In this document: one piece after another, positions 52,340 through 63,027 of the stretch
Layout: every line of letters starts with the position of its first letter
Position numbering within the stretch: position 1 is the first letter of the stretch
Assembly: GCA_963555705.1 (NCBI GenBank)
Contig: OY743183.1
Coordinates: forward strand, 29,919,932 to 29,983,931
Direction of reading: 5' to 3'
Length of the DNA stretch: 64,000 nt
DNA from: Ligustrum vulgare
Taxonomy: Eukaryota; Streptophyta; Magnoliopsida; Lamiales; Oleaceae
Notes under the pieces: model-generated
Databases searched by the model: none
What the model was told of the DNA's origin: nothing
What the model saw: the letters and a program-made list of their open reading frames with translations, nothing else
Translations under genes and position numbers: made by a program

Positions 52340-55300
52340 GACATTTTTCAAAAATCAATTTGTTGAGGATATTGTTTATTTTGAGTAGGTTGCAGTTATC
52401 TTTTGATTTCGCTCCCTTGGTTTCTTTACTACTTTTACTCGAAATTTCTCTCTTTCTCTTAAGAAATTCGGGATTTTCTTCATATTTATTCTTACTAATA
52501 TGAAAAGTTTCATTTGGACCTAAAGTAGGAATCTGCTTTCGAAAAAGCTAACTTTCATTTTTGAACTCCTAACAATCTTTTTAGGATTGGGAGAGTCACC
52601 AGGATTTTGAACAACAAAAAAGTCACAGCAGAGGATCCATGAGACTTTAAAAAAGAGGATAAATTGGAATAAAACGTTTTCTTGGGCACATAAAATGGTT
52701 TTTCCCTCATTCGTAAAGTTTTTGAATCCTTGAAAAGAGTGACTAGGTTAAATATTCTCTTCAATTCCAAAATATTCACACCAATTTTGAAACTATTTTG
52801 GAAAATTATTTTAACATGATTGAAGGAACAGGATAAACCTTGATAAGATGTCTAAAGAAGAAAACATTAGAAAAAGCATCTTGGTAATCCAAGTAATTGA
52901 AATGAGGAGAGAAATATTCACCCTTTGAAAGGTTCATCTTTTTCTCGAGCTAAGGGTACTGTCCCCGGTCTGCAAATGACAACAAAAAGGCAAACTGACA
53001 TTTTTGAAAAATCGATATGTTGAGGATATTGTTTATTTTGAGTAGTTTGCACTTATCTATTGATTTCACTCCCTTGGTTTCTTTACTACTTTTACTCGGA
53101 ATTTCTCTCATTCTCTTAAGAAATTCCGGATTCTCTTCATATTTCTTCTTAGTAATATGAAAAGTTTCATTTGGACCTAAAGTAGGAATCTGCTTTCGAA
53201 AAAGCTAACTTTCATTTTTGAACTCCTAACAATCTTTTTAGGATTGGGAGAGTCACCAGGATTTTGAACAACAAAAAAGTCACAGCAGAGGATCCATGAG
53301 ACTTTAAAAAAGAGGATAAATTGGAATAAAACGTTTTCTTGGGCACATAAAATGGTTTTTCCCTCATTCGTAAAGTTTTTGAATCCTTGAAAAGAGTGAC
53401 TAGGTTAAATATTCTCTTCAATTCCAAAATATTCACACCAATTTTGAAACTATTTTGGAAAATTATTTTAACATGATTGAAGGAACAGGATAAACTCTGA
53501 TAAGATGTCTAAAGAAGAAAACATTAGAAAAAGCATCTTGGTAATCCAAGTAATTGGAATGAGGAGGGAAATATTCACCCTTTGAGAGGTTCATCTTTTT
53601 CTCGAGCTAAGGGTACTGTCCCCGGTCTGCAAATGACAACAAAAAGGCAAACTGACATTTTTGAAAAATCGATATGTTGAGGATATTGTTTATTTTGAGT
53701 AGTTTGCACTTATCTTTTGATTTCACTCCCTTGGTTTCTTTACTACTTTTACTCGGAATTTCTCTCATTCTCTTAAGAAATTCCGGATTCTCTTCATATT
53801 TCTTCTTAGTAATATGAAAAGTTTCATTTGGACCTAAAGTAGGAATCTCCTTTCGAAAAAGCTAACTTTCATTTTTGGGCTCCTAACAATCTTTTTAGGA
53901 TTGGGAGAGTCACCAGGATCTTGAACAACAAAAAAATCACAACAGAGGATCCATGAGATTTTTAAAAAGAGGATAAATTGAAATAAAACGTTTTCTTGGG
54001 TACATAAAATGGTTTTTCCCCCGTACGTAACGTGTTTGAATCCTTCAAGAGAGAGAGAGAGAGACTAGGTAAAATATTCTCTTCAATTCCAAAATATTCA
54101 CACCAATTTTGAAACCATTTTGGAAAAAAAATTTTACACGATTGAAGGAAGAGGATAAACCAGGAATGAACAAGATGTCTATAGAAGAAAATATTAAACA
54201 AAGGATCTTCGTAATCCAAGCAATTTAAATGAGAAGAGAAATCTTCACCGTTTGAAAGATTCATCATTTTCTCTAGCTAAGGGTATTGTCCCGAGTTTTC
54301 AAATGACAACAAAAAGGAAAATTGACATTTTTGAAATATCAATTTGTTGAGGATATTGTTTATTTTGAGTAGGTTGTAGTTATCTTTTGATTTCGCTCCC
54401 TTGGTTTCTTTACTACTTTTACTCGAAATTTCTCTCTTTCTCTTAAGAAATTCCGGATTCTCTTCATATTTATTCTTAATAGTATGAAAAGTTTCATTTG
54501 GGCCTAAAGTAGGAATCTCCTTTCGAAAGAGCTAACTTTCATTTCTAAACCCGTAACAATCTTTTTAGGATTGGGAGAGTCACCAGGATTTTGAACAACA
54601 AAATAGTCACAGCCGAGGATCCATGAGACTTTAAAAATGATGATACATTGGAATAAAACGTTTTCTTGGGCACATAAAATGGTTTCTCCCTCGTTCGTAA
54701 AGTTTTTGAATCCTTGAAAAGAGAGACTAGGTGAAATATTCTCTTCAATTCCAAAATATTCAGACCAATTTTGAAACTATTTTGGAAAATTATTTTAACA
54801 TGATTGAAAGAACAGGATAAACCAGGAATGCATAAGATGTCTATGGAAGAAAATGTTAAACAAAGCATCTTCGTAATCAAGGCAATTGAAATGAGAAGAG
54901 AAAATCTTCACCGTTTGAAAGATTCATCATTTTCTCTAGCTAAGGGTATTGTCCCGAGTTTTCAAATGACAACAAAAAGGAAAATTGACATTTTTGAAAA
55001 ATCAATTTGTTGAGGATATTGTTTATTTTTAGTAGGTTGTAGTTATCTTTTGATTTCGCTCCCTTGGTTTCTTTACTACTTTTACTCGAAATTTCTCTCT
55101 TTCTCTTAAGAAATTCCGGATTCTCTTCATATTTATTCTTAATAGTATGAAAAGTTTCATTTGGGCCTAAAGTAGGAATCTCCTTTCGAAAGAGCTAACT
55201 TTCATTTCTAAACCCGTAACAATCTTTTTAGGATTGGGAGAGTCACCAGGATTTTGAACAACAAAATAGTCACAGCCGAGGATCCATGAGACTTTAAAAA

Positions 55301-58300
55301 TGATGATACATTGGAATAAAACGTTTTCTTGGGCACATAAAATGGTTTCTCCCTCGTTCGTAAAGTTTTTGAATCCTTGAAAAGAGAGACTAGGTTAAAT
55401 ATTCTCTTCAATTCCAAAATATTCAGACCAATTTTGAAACTATTTTGGAAAATTATTTTAACATGATTGAAAGAACAGGATAAACCAGGAATGCATAAGA
55501 TGTCTATGGAAGAAAATGTTAAACAAAGCATCTTCGTAATCAAGGCAATTGAAATGAGAAGAGAAAATCTTCACCGTTTGAAAGATTCATCATTTTCTCT
55601 AGCTAAGGGTATTGTCCCGAGTTTTCAAATGACAACAAAAAGGAAAATTGACATTTTTGAAAAATCAATTTGTTGAGGATATTGTTTATTTTGAGTAGGT
55701 TGCAGTTATCTTTTGATTTTGCTCCCTTGGTTTCTTTACTACTTTTACTCGAAATTTCTCTCTTTCTCTTAAGAAGTTCCGGATTCTCTTCATATTTATT
55801 CTTAATACTATGAAAAGTTTCATTTGGACCTAAAGTAGGAATCTCCTTTCGAAGAAGCTAACTTTCATTTCCAAACTCGTAACAATCTTTTTAGGACTGG
55901 GAGAGTCACCAGGATTTTGAACAACAAAAAAGTCACAGCAGAGGATCCATGAGACTTTAAAAATGAGGATACATTGGAATAAAACGTTTTCTTGGGCACA
56001 TAAAATGGTTTCTCCCTCGTTCGTAAAGTTTTTGAATCCTTGAAAAGAGAGACTAGGTTAAATATTCTCTTCAATTCCAAAATATTCAGACCAATTTTGA
56101 AACTATTTTTGGAAAATTATTTTAACATGATTGAAGGAACAGGATAAACCTTGATATGATGTCTAAAGAAGAAAACATTAGAAAAAGCATCTTGGTAATC
56201 CAAGTAATTGAAATGAGGAGAGAAATATTCACCCTTTGAAAGGTTCATCTTTTTCTCGAGCTAAGGGTACTGTCCCCAGTCTGCAAATGACAACAAAAAG
56301 GCAAACTGACATTTTTGAAAAATCGATATGTTGAGGATATTGTTTATTTTGAGTAGTTTGCACTTATCTTTTGATTTCACTCCCTTGGTTTCTTTACTAC
56401 TTTTACTCGGAATTTCTCTCATTCTCTTAAGAAATTCCGGATTCTCTTCATATTTCTTCTTAGTAATATGAAAAGTTTCATTTGGACCTAAAGTAGGAAT
56501 CTCCTTTCGAAAAAGCTAACTTTCATTTTTGGGCTCCTAACAATCTTTTTAGGATTGGGAGAGTCACCAGGATCTTGAACAACAAAAAAATCACAACAGA
56601 GGATCCATGAGATTTTTAAAAAGAGGATAAATTGAAATAAAACGTTTTCTTGGGTACATAAAATGGTTTTTCCCCCGTACGTAACGTGTTTGAATCCTTC
56701 AAGAGAGAGAGAGAGATTAGGTAAAATATTCTCTTCAATTCCAAAATATTCACACCAATTTTGAAACCATTTTGGAAAACTTTTTTTACACGATTGAAGG
56801 AAGAGGATAAACCAGGAATGAACAAGATGTCTATAGAAGAAAATATTAAACAAAGCATCTTCGTAATCCAAGCAATTTAAATGAGAAGAGAAATCTTCAC
56901 CGTTTGAAAGATTCATCATTTTCTCGAGCTAAGGGTATTGTCCCGAGTTTTCAAATGACAACAAAAAGGAAAATTGACATTTTTGAAAAATCAATTTGTT
57001 GAGGATATTGTTTATTTTGAGTAGGTTGCAGTTATCTTTTGATTTCGCTCCCTTGGTTTCTTTACTACTTTTACTCGAAATTTCTCTCTTTCTCTTAAGA
57101 AGTTCCGGATTCTCTTCATATTTATTCTTAATACTATGAAAAGTTTCATTTGGACCTAAAGTAGGAATCTCCTTTCGAAACATCTAACTTTCATTTCTAA
57201 ACTCGTAACAATCTTTTTAGGACTGGGAGAGTCACCAGGATTTTGAACAACAAAAAAGTCACAGCAGAGGATCCATGAGACTTTAAAAATGAGGATACAT
57301 TGGAATAAAACGTTTTCTTGGGCACATAAAATGGTTTCTCCCTCGTTCGTAAAGTTTTTGAATCCTTGAAAAGAGAGACTAGGTTAAATATTCTCTTCAA
57401 TTCCAAAATATTCAGACCAATTTTGAAACTATTTTGGAAAATTATTTTAACATGATTGAAGGAACAGGATAAACCGGGAATGCATAAGATGTCTATGGAA
57501 GAAAATGTTAAACAAAGCATCTTCGTAATCAAGGCAATTGAAATGAGAAGAGAAATCTTCACCGTTTGAAAGATTCATCATTTTCTCTAGCTAAGGGTAT
57601 TGTCCCGAGTTTTCAAAAGACAACAAAAAGGAAAATTGACATTTTTCAAAAATCAATTTGTTGAGGATATTGTTTATTTTGAGTAGGTTGCAGTTATCTT
57701 TTGATTTCGCTCCCTTGGTTTCTTTACTACTTTTACTCGAAATTTCTCTCTTTCTCTTAAGAAGTTCCGGATTCTCTTCATATTTATTCTTAATACTATG
57801 AAAAGTTTCATTTGGACCTAAAGTAGGAATCTCCTTTCGAAGAAGCTAACTTTCATTTCCAAACTCGTAACAATCTTTTTAGGACTGGGAGAGTCACCAG
57901 GATTTTGAACAACAAAAAAGTCACAGCAGAGGATCCATGAGACTTTAAAAATGAGGATACATTGGAATAAAACGTTTTCTTGGGCACATAAAATGGTTTC
58001 TCCCTCGTTCGTAAAGTTTTTGAATCCTTGAAAAGAGAGACTAGGTTAAATATTCTCTTCAATTCCAAAATATTCAGACCAATTTTGAAACTATTTTGGA
58101 AAATTATTTTAACATGATTGAGGGAACAGGATAAACCTTGATATGATGTCTAAAGAAGAAAACATTTGAAAAAGCATCTTGGTAATCCAAGTAATTGAAA
58201 TGAGGAGAAAAATATTCACCCTTTGAAAGGTTCATCTTTTTCTCGAGCTAAGGGTACTGTCCCCGGTCTGCAAATGATAACAAAAAGGCAAACTGACATT

Positions 58301-61300
58301 TTTGAAAAATCGATATGTTGAGGATATTGTTTATTTTGAGTAGTTTGCACTTATCTTTTGATTTCACTCCCTTGGTTTCTTTACTACTTTTACTCGGAAT
58401 TTCTCTCATTCTCTTAAGAAATTCCGGATTCTCTTCATATTTCTTCTTAGTAATATGAAAAGTTTCATTTGGACCTAAAGTAGGAATCTCCTTTCGAAAA
58501 AGCTAACTTTCATTTTTGGGCTCCTAACAATCTTTTTAGGATTGGGAGAGTCACCAGGATCTTGAACAACAAAAAAATCACAACAGAGGATCCATGAGAT
58601 TTTTAAAGAGAGGATAAATTGGAATAAAACGTTTTCTTGGGTACATAAAATGGTTTTTCCCCCGTACGTAACGTGTTTGAATCCTTCAAGAGAGAGAGAG
58701 AGACACTAGGTTAAGTATTCTCTTCAATTCCAAAATATTCAGACCAATTTTGAAACCATTTTGGAAAACTTTTTTTACACGATTGAAGGAAGAGGATAAA
58801 CCAGGAATGCATAAGATGTCTATGGAAGAAAATGTTAAACAAAGCATCTTCGTAATCAAAGCAATTGAAATGAGAAGAGAAAATCTTCACCGTTTGAAAG
58901 ATTCATCATTTTCTCTAGCTAAGGGTATTGTCCCGAGTTTTCAAATGACAACAAAAAGGAAAATTGACATTTTTGAAAAATCAATTTGTTGAGGATATTG
59001 TTTATTTTGAGTAGGTTGCAGTTATCTTTTGATTTCGCTCCCTTGGTTTCTTTACTACTTTTACTCGAAATTTCTCTCTTTCTCTTAAGAAGTTCCGGAT
59101 TCTCTTCATATTTATTCTTAATACTATGAAAAGTTTCATTTGGACCTAAAGTAGGAATCTCCTTACGAAAAAGCTAACTTTCATTTCTAAACTCGTAACA
59201 ATCTTTTTAGGACTGGGAGAGTCACCAGGATTTTGAACAACAAAAAAGTCACAGCAGAGGATCCATGAGACTTTAAAAATGAGGATACATTGGAATAAAA
59301 CGTTTTCTTGGGCACATAAAATGGTTTCTCCCTCGTTCGTAAAGTTTTTGAATCCTTGAAAAGAGAGACTAGGTTAAATATTCTCTTCAATTCCAAAATA
59401 TTCATACCAATTTTGAAACTATTTTGGAAAATTATTTTAACATGATTGAAGGAACAGGATAAACCGGGAATGCATAAGATGTCTATGGAAGAAAATGTTA
59501 AACAAAGCATCTTCGTAATCAAGGCAACTGAAATGAGAAGAGAAATCTTCACCGTTTGAAAGATTCATCATTTTCTCTAGCTAAGGGTATTGTCCCGAGT
59601 TTTCAAATGACAACAAAAAGGAAAATTGACATTTTTCAAAAATCAATTTGTTGAGGATATTGTTTATTTTGAGTAGGTTGCAGTTATCTTTTGATTTCGC
59701 TCCCTTGGTTTCTTTACTACTTTTACTCGAAATTTCTCTCTTTCTCTTAAGAAATTCGGGAATCTCTTCATATTTATTCTTACTAATATGAAAAGTTTCA
59801 TTTGGACCTAACGTAGGAATCAGCTTTCGAAAAAGCTAACTTTCATTTTTGAACTCCTAACAATCTTTTTAGGATTGGCAGAGTCACCAGGATTTTGAAC
59901 AACAAAAAAATCACAGCAGAGGATCCATGAGATTTTTAAAAAGAGGATAAATTGGAATAAAAGGTTTTTCCCTCGTACGTAAAATATTTTGGAATAACGT
60001 GTTTGAATCCTTCAAGAGAGAGACAGAGAGACTAGGTAAAATATTCTCTTCAATTCCAAAATATTCAAACCAATTTTGAAACCATTTTGGAAAACTTTTT
60101 TTACGATTGAAGGAAGAGGATAAACCAGGAATGAACAAGATGTCTATAGAAGAAAATATTAAACAAAGCATCTTCGTAATCCAAGCAATTGAAATGAGAA
60201 GAGAAAATCTTCACCGTTTGAAAGATTCATCATTTTCTCGAGCTAAGGGTATTGTCCCTAGTTTTCAAATGACAATAAAAAGGAAAATTGACATTTTTGA
60301 AATATCAATTTGTTGAGGATATTGTTTATTTTGAGTAGGTTGCAGTTATCTTTTGATTTCGCTCCCTTGGTTTCTTTACTACTTTTACTCGGAATTTCTC
60401 TCATTCTCTTAAGAAAATCCGGATTCTCTTCATATTTATTCTTAATAGTATGAAAAGTTTCATTTGGACCTAAAGCAGGAATCTCCTTTCGAAAAAGCTA
60501 ACTTGCATTTCTAAACCCGTAACAATCTTTTTAGGATTGGGAGAGTCACCAGGATTTTGAACAACAAAAAAGTCACAGCAGAGGATCCATGAGACTTTAA
60601 AAATGAGGATACATTCGAATAAAAACGTTTTCTTGGGCACATAAAATGGTTTCTCCCTCGTTCGTAAAGTTTTTGAATCCTTGAAAAGAGAGACTAGGTT
60701 AAATATTCTCTTCAATTCCAAAATATTCATACCAATTTTGAAACTATTTTGGAAAATTATTTTAACATGATTGAAGGAACAGGATAAACCGGGAATGCAT
60801 AAGATGTCTATGGAAGAAAATGTTAAACAAAGCATCTTCGTAATCAAGGCAATTGAAATGAGAAGAGAAATCTTCACCGTTTGAAAGATTCATCATTTTC
60901 TCTAGCGAAGGGTATTGTCCGGAGTTTTCAAATGACAACAAAAAGGAAATTTGACATTTTTGAAAAATCAATTTGTTGAGGATATTGTTTATTTTGAGTA
61001 GGTTGCAGTTATCTTTTGATTTCGCTCCCTTGGTTTCTTTACTAGTTTTACTCGAAATTTCTCTCTTTCTCTTAAGAAATTCGGGATTCTCTTCATATGT
61101 ATTCTTACTAATATGAAAAGTTTCATTTGGACCTAAAGTAGGAATCTGCTTTCGAAAAAGCTAACTTTCATTTTTGAACTCCTAACAATCTTTTTAGGAT
61201 TGGGAGAGTCACCAGGATTTTGAACAACAAAAAAGTCACAGCAGAGGATCCATGAGACTTTAAAAAAGAGGATAATTTGGAATAAAACGTTTTCTTGGGC

Positions 61301-61716
61301 ACATAAAATGGTTTTTCCCTCGTTCGTAAAGTTTTTGAATCCTTGAAAAGAGTGACTAGGTTAAATATTCTCTTCAATTCCAAAATATTCACACCAATTT
61401 TGAAACTATTTTGGAAAATTATTTTAACATGATTGAAGGAACAAGATAAACCTTGATAAGATGTCTAAAGAAGAAAACATTAGAAAAAGCATCTTGGTAA
61501 TCCAAGTAATTGAAATGAGGAGAAAAATATTCACCCTTTGAAAGGTTCATCTTTTTCTCGAGCTAAGGGTATTGTCCCCGGTCTGCAAATGACAACAAAA
61601 AGGCAAACTGACATTTTTGAAAAATCAATATGTTGAGGATATTGTTTATTTTGATTAGTTTGCACTTATCTTTTGATTTCACTCCCTTGGTTTCTTTACT
61701 ACTTTTACTCGGAATT
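52340..61716. repeat. Mixed right-hand satellite units to the array edge
   Basis: Unit starts are 52340, 52997, 53654, 54324, 54987, 55650, 56308, 56976, 57638, 58295, 58966, 59628, 60290, 60953 and 61610 (truncated at 61716 by the retroelement). Units at 54324 and 54987 are near-identical neighbours, a recent single-unit duplication. The block 55650-57637 resembles 57638-59627 (offset about 1988 bp). The unit at 59628-60289 is the most rearranged in the window: near 59963-59998 the usual CTTGGGTACATAAAATGG is lost and AAAATATTTTGGAAT is present. Confidence 0.88.
61712..61716. other. Predicted target-site duplication (GAATT)
   Basis: The satellite reads ACTCGGAATT and is broken by TGATGAGAACCC, the LTR U5 end. 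A 5-bp integrase duplication would be GAATT, repeated beyond the other end of the element outside this window. It cannot be confirmed here. Confidence 0.5.
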
Positions 61717-62065
61717 TGATGAGAACCCGGGAGGGGGTCCTCGTCGTAGCTCGCGGAATAACGCTTGGAAAGTTCCGAATCCAGGTTGGAAAGGACGGTA
61801 ACACTACAACTCGAGCCTCACGACGTAAGAACCATGGGTATATTAAACCCAAGACCCGTTACGATGCGGAAACAAGAACCGTAATGGTTTGAACGCCACA
61901 AAGGATGCCCACGCCTTTGATAAGTTCGATTTGTTGAACACCACAAATATCCCACAATATTTGATAAGTTCGAAGTTTGTTCAATTCCAGAACAATGTTG
62001 AGAAAACACTCAATATAATTTTTATTCATCCAAAATATTCTGTTTTTACATTGAATGGAAAAGCA

Positions 62066-62073
62066 TATAAATA
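62066..62073 (-). promoter_or_regulatory. TATA box of the 3' LTR
   Basis: GCCTATTTATATGC on the minus strand, identical to the left arm of the composite element at 1173-1180. A start 25-30 bp downstream would fall in CATTCAATGTAAAAAC. Being in a 3' LTR, it would read out into the satellite array. Confidence 0.55.
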
Positions 62074-62344
62074 GGCAAAATAAACCCTAGTCGCTAACTG
62101 ACTCTGAATAGAATTCTAATTAAACTAGAATATTAAATTAGGAAAATAACCTAAAAACCAAAAGGAAACAAAATAATTAAAAATCCTAGTCTTGCTCAGT
62201 GACCTGTTTCTACTCGAAAAACATATATTTTTCATCCAATTCCGACATGGTTGACTGGATTGCACTTTTATTTGGTTTGAATATTTAACTTTTTCCGTCA
62301 AGCCTGCTATGACTCCGATTGTCGAGGGTCCGGAACACATCAAT

Positions 62345-62417
62345 AAGGCCGTAAGTCCCTCTCGGATCAAAATGTCTCAATATTAGTTACGGCCGTGAAG
62401 ATTGATGTTACGACCAT
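62345..62417. repeat. Decayed ACGGCCGT motifs in U3 of the right LTR
   Basis: Three sites keep the 44/21 spacing: AAGGCCGT at 62345, ACGGCCGT at 62389 and ACGACCAT at 62410. The block aligns with 1374-1446 of the left arm (both contain CTCGGATCAAAATGT between sites). ACGACCAT differs from ACGGCCGT by two G-to-A changes, one of them at a CpG. This copy has fewer sites than the other two LTRs. Confidence 0.75.
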
Positions 62418-62493
62418 GAAATTCCATGTAGAATATTGTTGAATTGCCCGTGTCTTGATTTCTCATTTTTGACACATTTTTCGGATCACATCA

Positions 62494-62507
62494 TCCTCTC
62501 TTCCTTT
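62494..62507 (-). promoter_or_regulatory. Polypurine tract at the 3' LTR
   Basis: AAAGGAAGAGAGGA on the minus strand, directly followed by TGATGTGATCCG. Position and composition fit the primer for plus-strand DNA synthesis, which defines the U3 end of the LTR. It also fixes the orientation of the whole element. Confidence 0.85.
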
Positions 62508-62564
62508 AAGATGATTCGTCCCGAATCATAACATTGTTCTTTGCTTCTTTTCCGGATCACATCA

Positions 62565-62578
62565 TCCCCTCTTCCTTT
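62565..62578 (-). promoter_or_regulatory. Second polypurine tract, duplicated with the LTR start
   Basis: AAAGGAAGAGGGGA followed by TGATGTGATCCGG on the minus strand, 71 bp upstream of the first polypurine tract and nearly identical to it. Either tract could in principle prime plus-strand synthesis. The inner one would give an LTR 71 bp longer. Confidence 0.75.
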
Positions 62579-62749
62579 AAGATGATTCGTCCCGAATCAT
62601 AAAGTTGTTTTGGCTTGCTCACTTGGTTTAGCCTCGAACCTTCTTCGTATAAGCAATGTTTGATCTTTGACGTTCTCCGAACCTGCTTGACTTCTTGTTT
62701 TGGCTTGAATTATAGATTTTCCTGTCAAGCCCACCCTGATTCGTACCAT

Positions 62750-62797
62750 TCCCTCCTTCTTTAGGATGATTCGTCCCGAATCATGGTGTTGTTCTTG
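62750..62797 (-). repeat. Third, diverged copy of the pol-end and polypurine segment
   Basis: The minus strand reads CATGATTCGGGACGAATCATC, then AAAGAAGGAGGGAATGG, a diverged copy of the segment duplicated at 62482-62623. Here the LTR-start 12-mer is replaced by GGTACGAATCAGGG. A frame through it gives HDSGRIILKKEG, resembling the C-terminal tail of Ty3/gypsy pol. The stretch 62624-62749 between copies has limited similarity to U3 of the LTR (a CCTGTCAAGCC-like block) and holds no gene I can support. Confidence 0.6.
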
Positions 62798-63027
62798 AAA
62801 AATCAAACTGTACCTCCTGGATCAAACGGAAAATTGTCGATTCCCTGACATGCATTCAATAAATGATGCTCCTCCAATTCGTAGACAAGAAGGTATTGAA
62901 ACACGAGGGGAATTGACCAAGGTTGATGTAAATCAAACTTCCATTCACAATAAACCTGCAAGAAAGATTTAAAAAAAATGGGGAGGGAAATGTTAGCGTC
63001 TCCATGCACAAGGTATGGATCCTTGTA
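62798..63027. other. Internal retroelement sequence, no clear gene
   Basis: About 230 bp between the protease-containing ORF and the pol-end repeats. A minus-strand frame here (63009 to 62803) reads through YELEEHHLLNACQG and FDPGGTV, but it opens with a GTG and has no recognised domain. Integrase and RT motifs are absent. It could be a remnant of deleted pol sequence or family-specific spacer. Confidence 0.5.

Larger units (their letters stand above)
2738..61716. repeat. Main satellite array, unit about 662 bp, 89 complete units
   Basis: A head-to-tail tandem array; I placed unit starts at the GAC of GACATTTTTGAAAAATC. Between 2740 and 61610 I count 89 complete units, followed by a truncated one (61610-61716). 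Unit lengths are mostly 654-670 bp. Landmarks recurring in each unit include CTTTACTACTTTTACTCG, AAGTTTCATTTGG, CAATCTTTTTAGGA, GAGGATCCATGAGA (a GGATCC site in most units), AATTCCAAAATATTCA and GGGTATTGTCC. No inverted units were seen. No internal subrepeat of the unit is obvious by eye. Frames of 60-143 codons occur on both strands in many units but shift or close with single-base indels between units, so the array is treated as noncoding. Confidence 0.97.
61717..62493 (-). mobile_element. 3' LTR (family A), complete
   Basis: On the minus strand the LTR runs from TGATGTGATCCG at 62493 to GGTTCTCATCA at 61717 (777 bp). The two ends are imperfect inverted repeats, as usual for integrase ends. 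A 14-base purine-only tract directly precedes the U3 start. U3 contains decayed ACGGCCGT motifs, a TATA box at 62066-62073, and a U5 with the AATATACCCATGG block also found in both arms of the element at 824-2737. Open frames inside it are incidental. Confidence 0.88.
62482..62623 (-). repeat. 71-bp tandem duplication spanning LTR start and polypurine tract
   Basis: Copy 1 starts at 62482 and copy 2 at 62553 (plus-strand coordinates of CGGATCACATCATCC). The first about 50 bases match with roughly one difference, after which similarity drops. Each copy contains the LTR-start 12-mer, a polypurine tract and GATTCGGGACGAATCAT on the minus strand. That last stretch resembles the end of Ty3/gypsy pol frames, where a DSR-like tail runs into the polypurine tract. 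Confidence 0.8.

Noticed and set aside
4058..61716. CENP-B box or other named centromere-protein motif in the satellite unit.
   Set aside because: No stretch close to the CENP-B box core was seen by eye in the unit, and plants do not generally have a confirmed CENP-B box. Centromere identity remains an inference.
4058..61716. The 662-bp unit being a tetramer of a roughly 165-bp nucleosome-sized repeat.
   Set aside because: The length fits four times 165.5, but comparing quarters of a unit by eye shows no convincing internal repetition. A self dot plot would decide.
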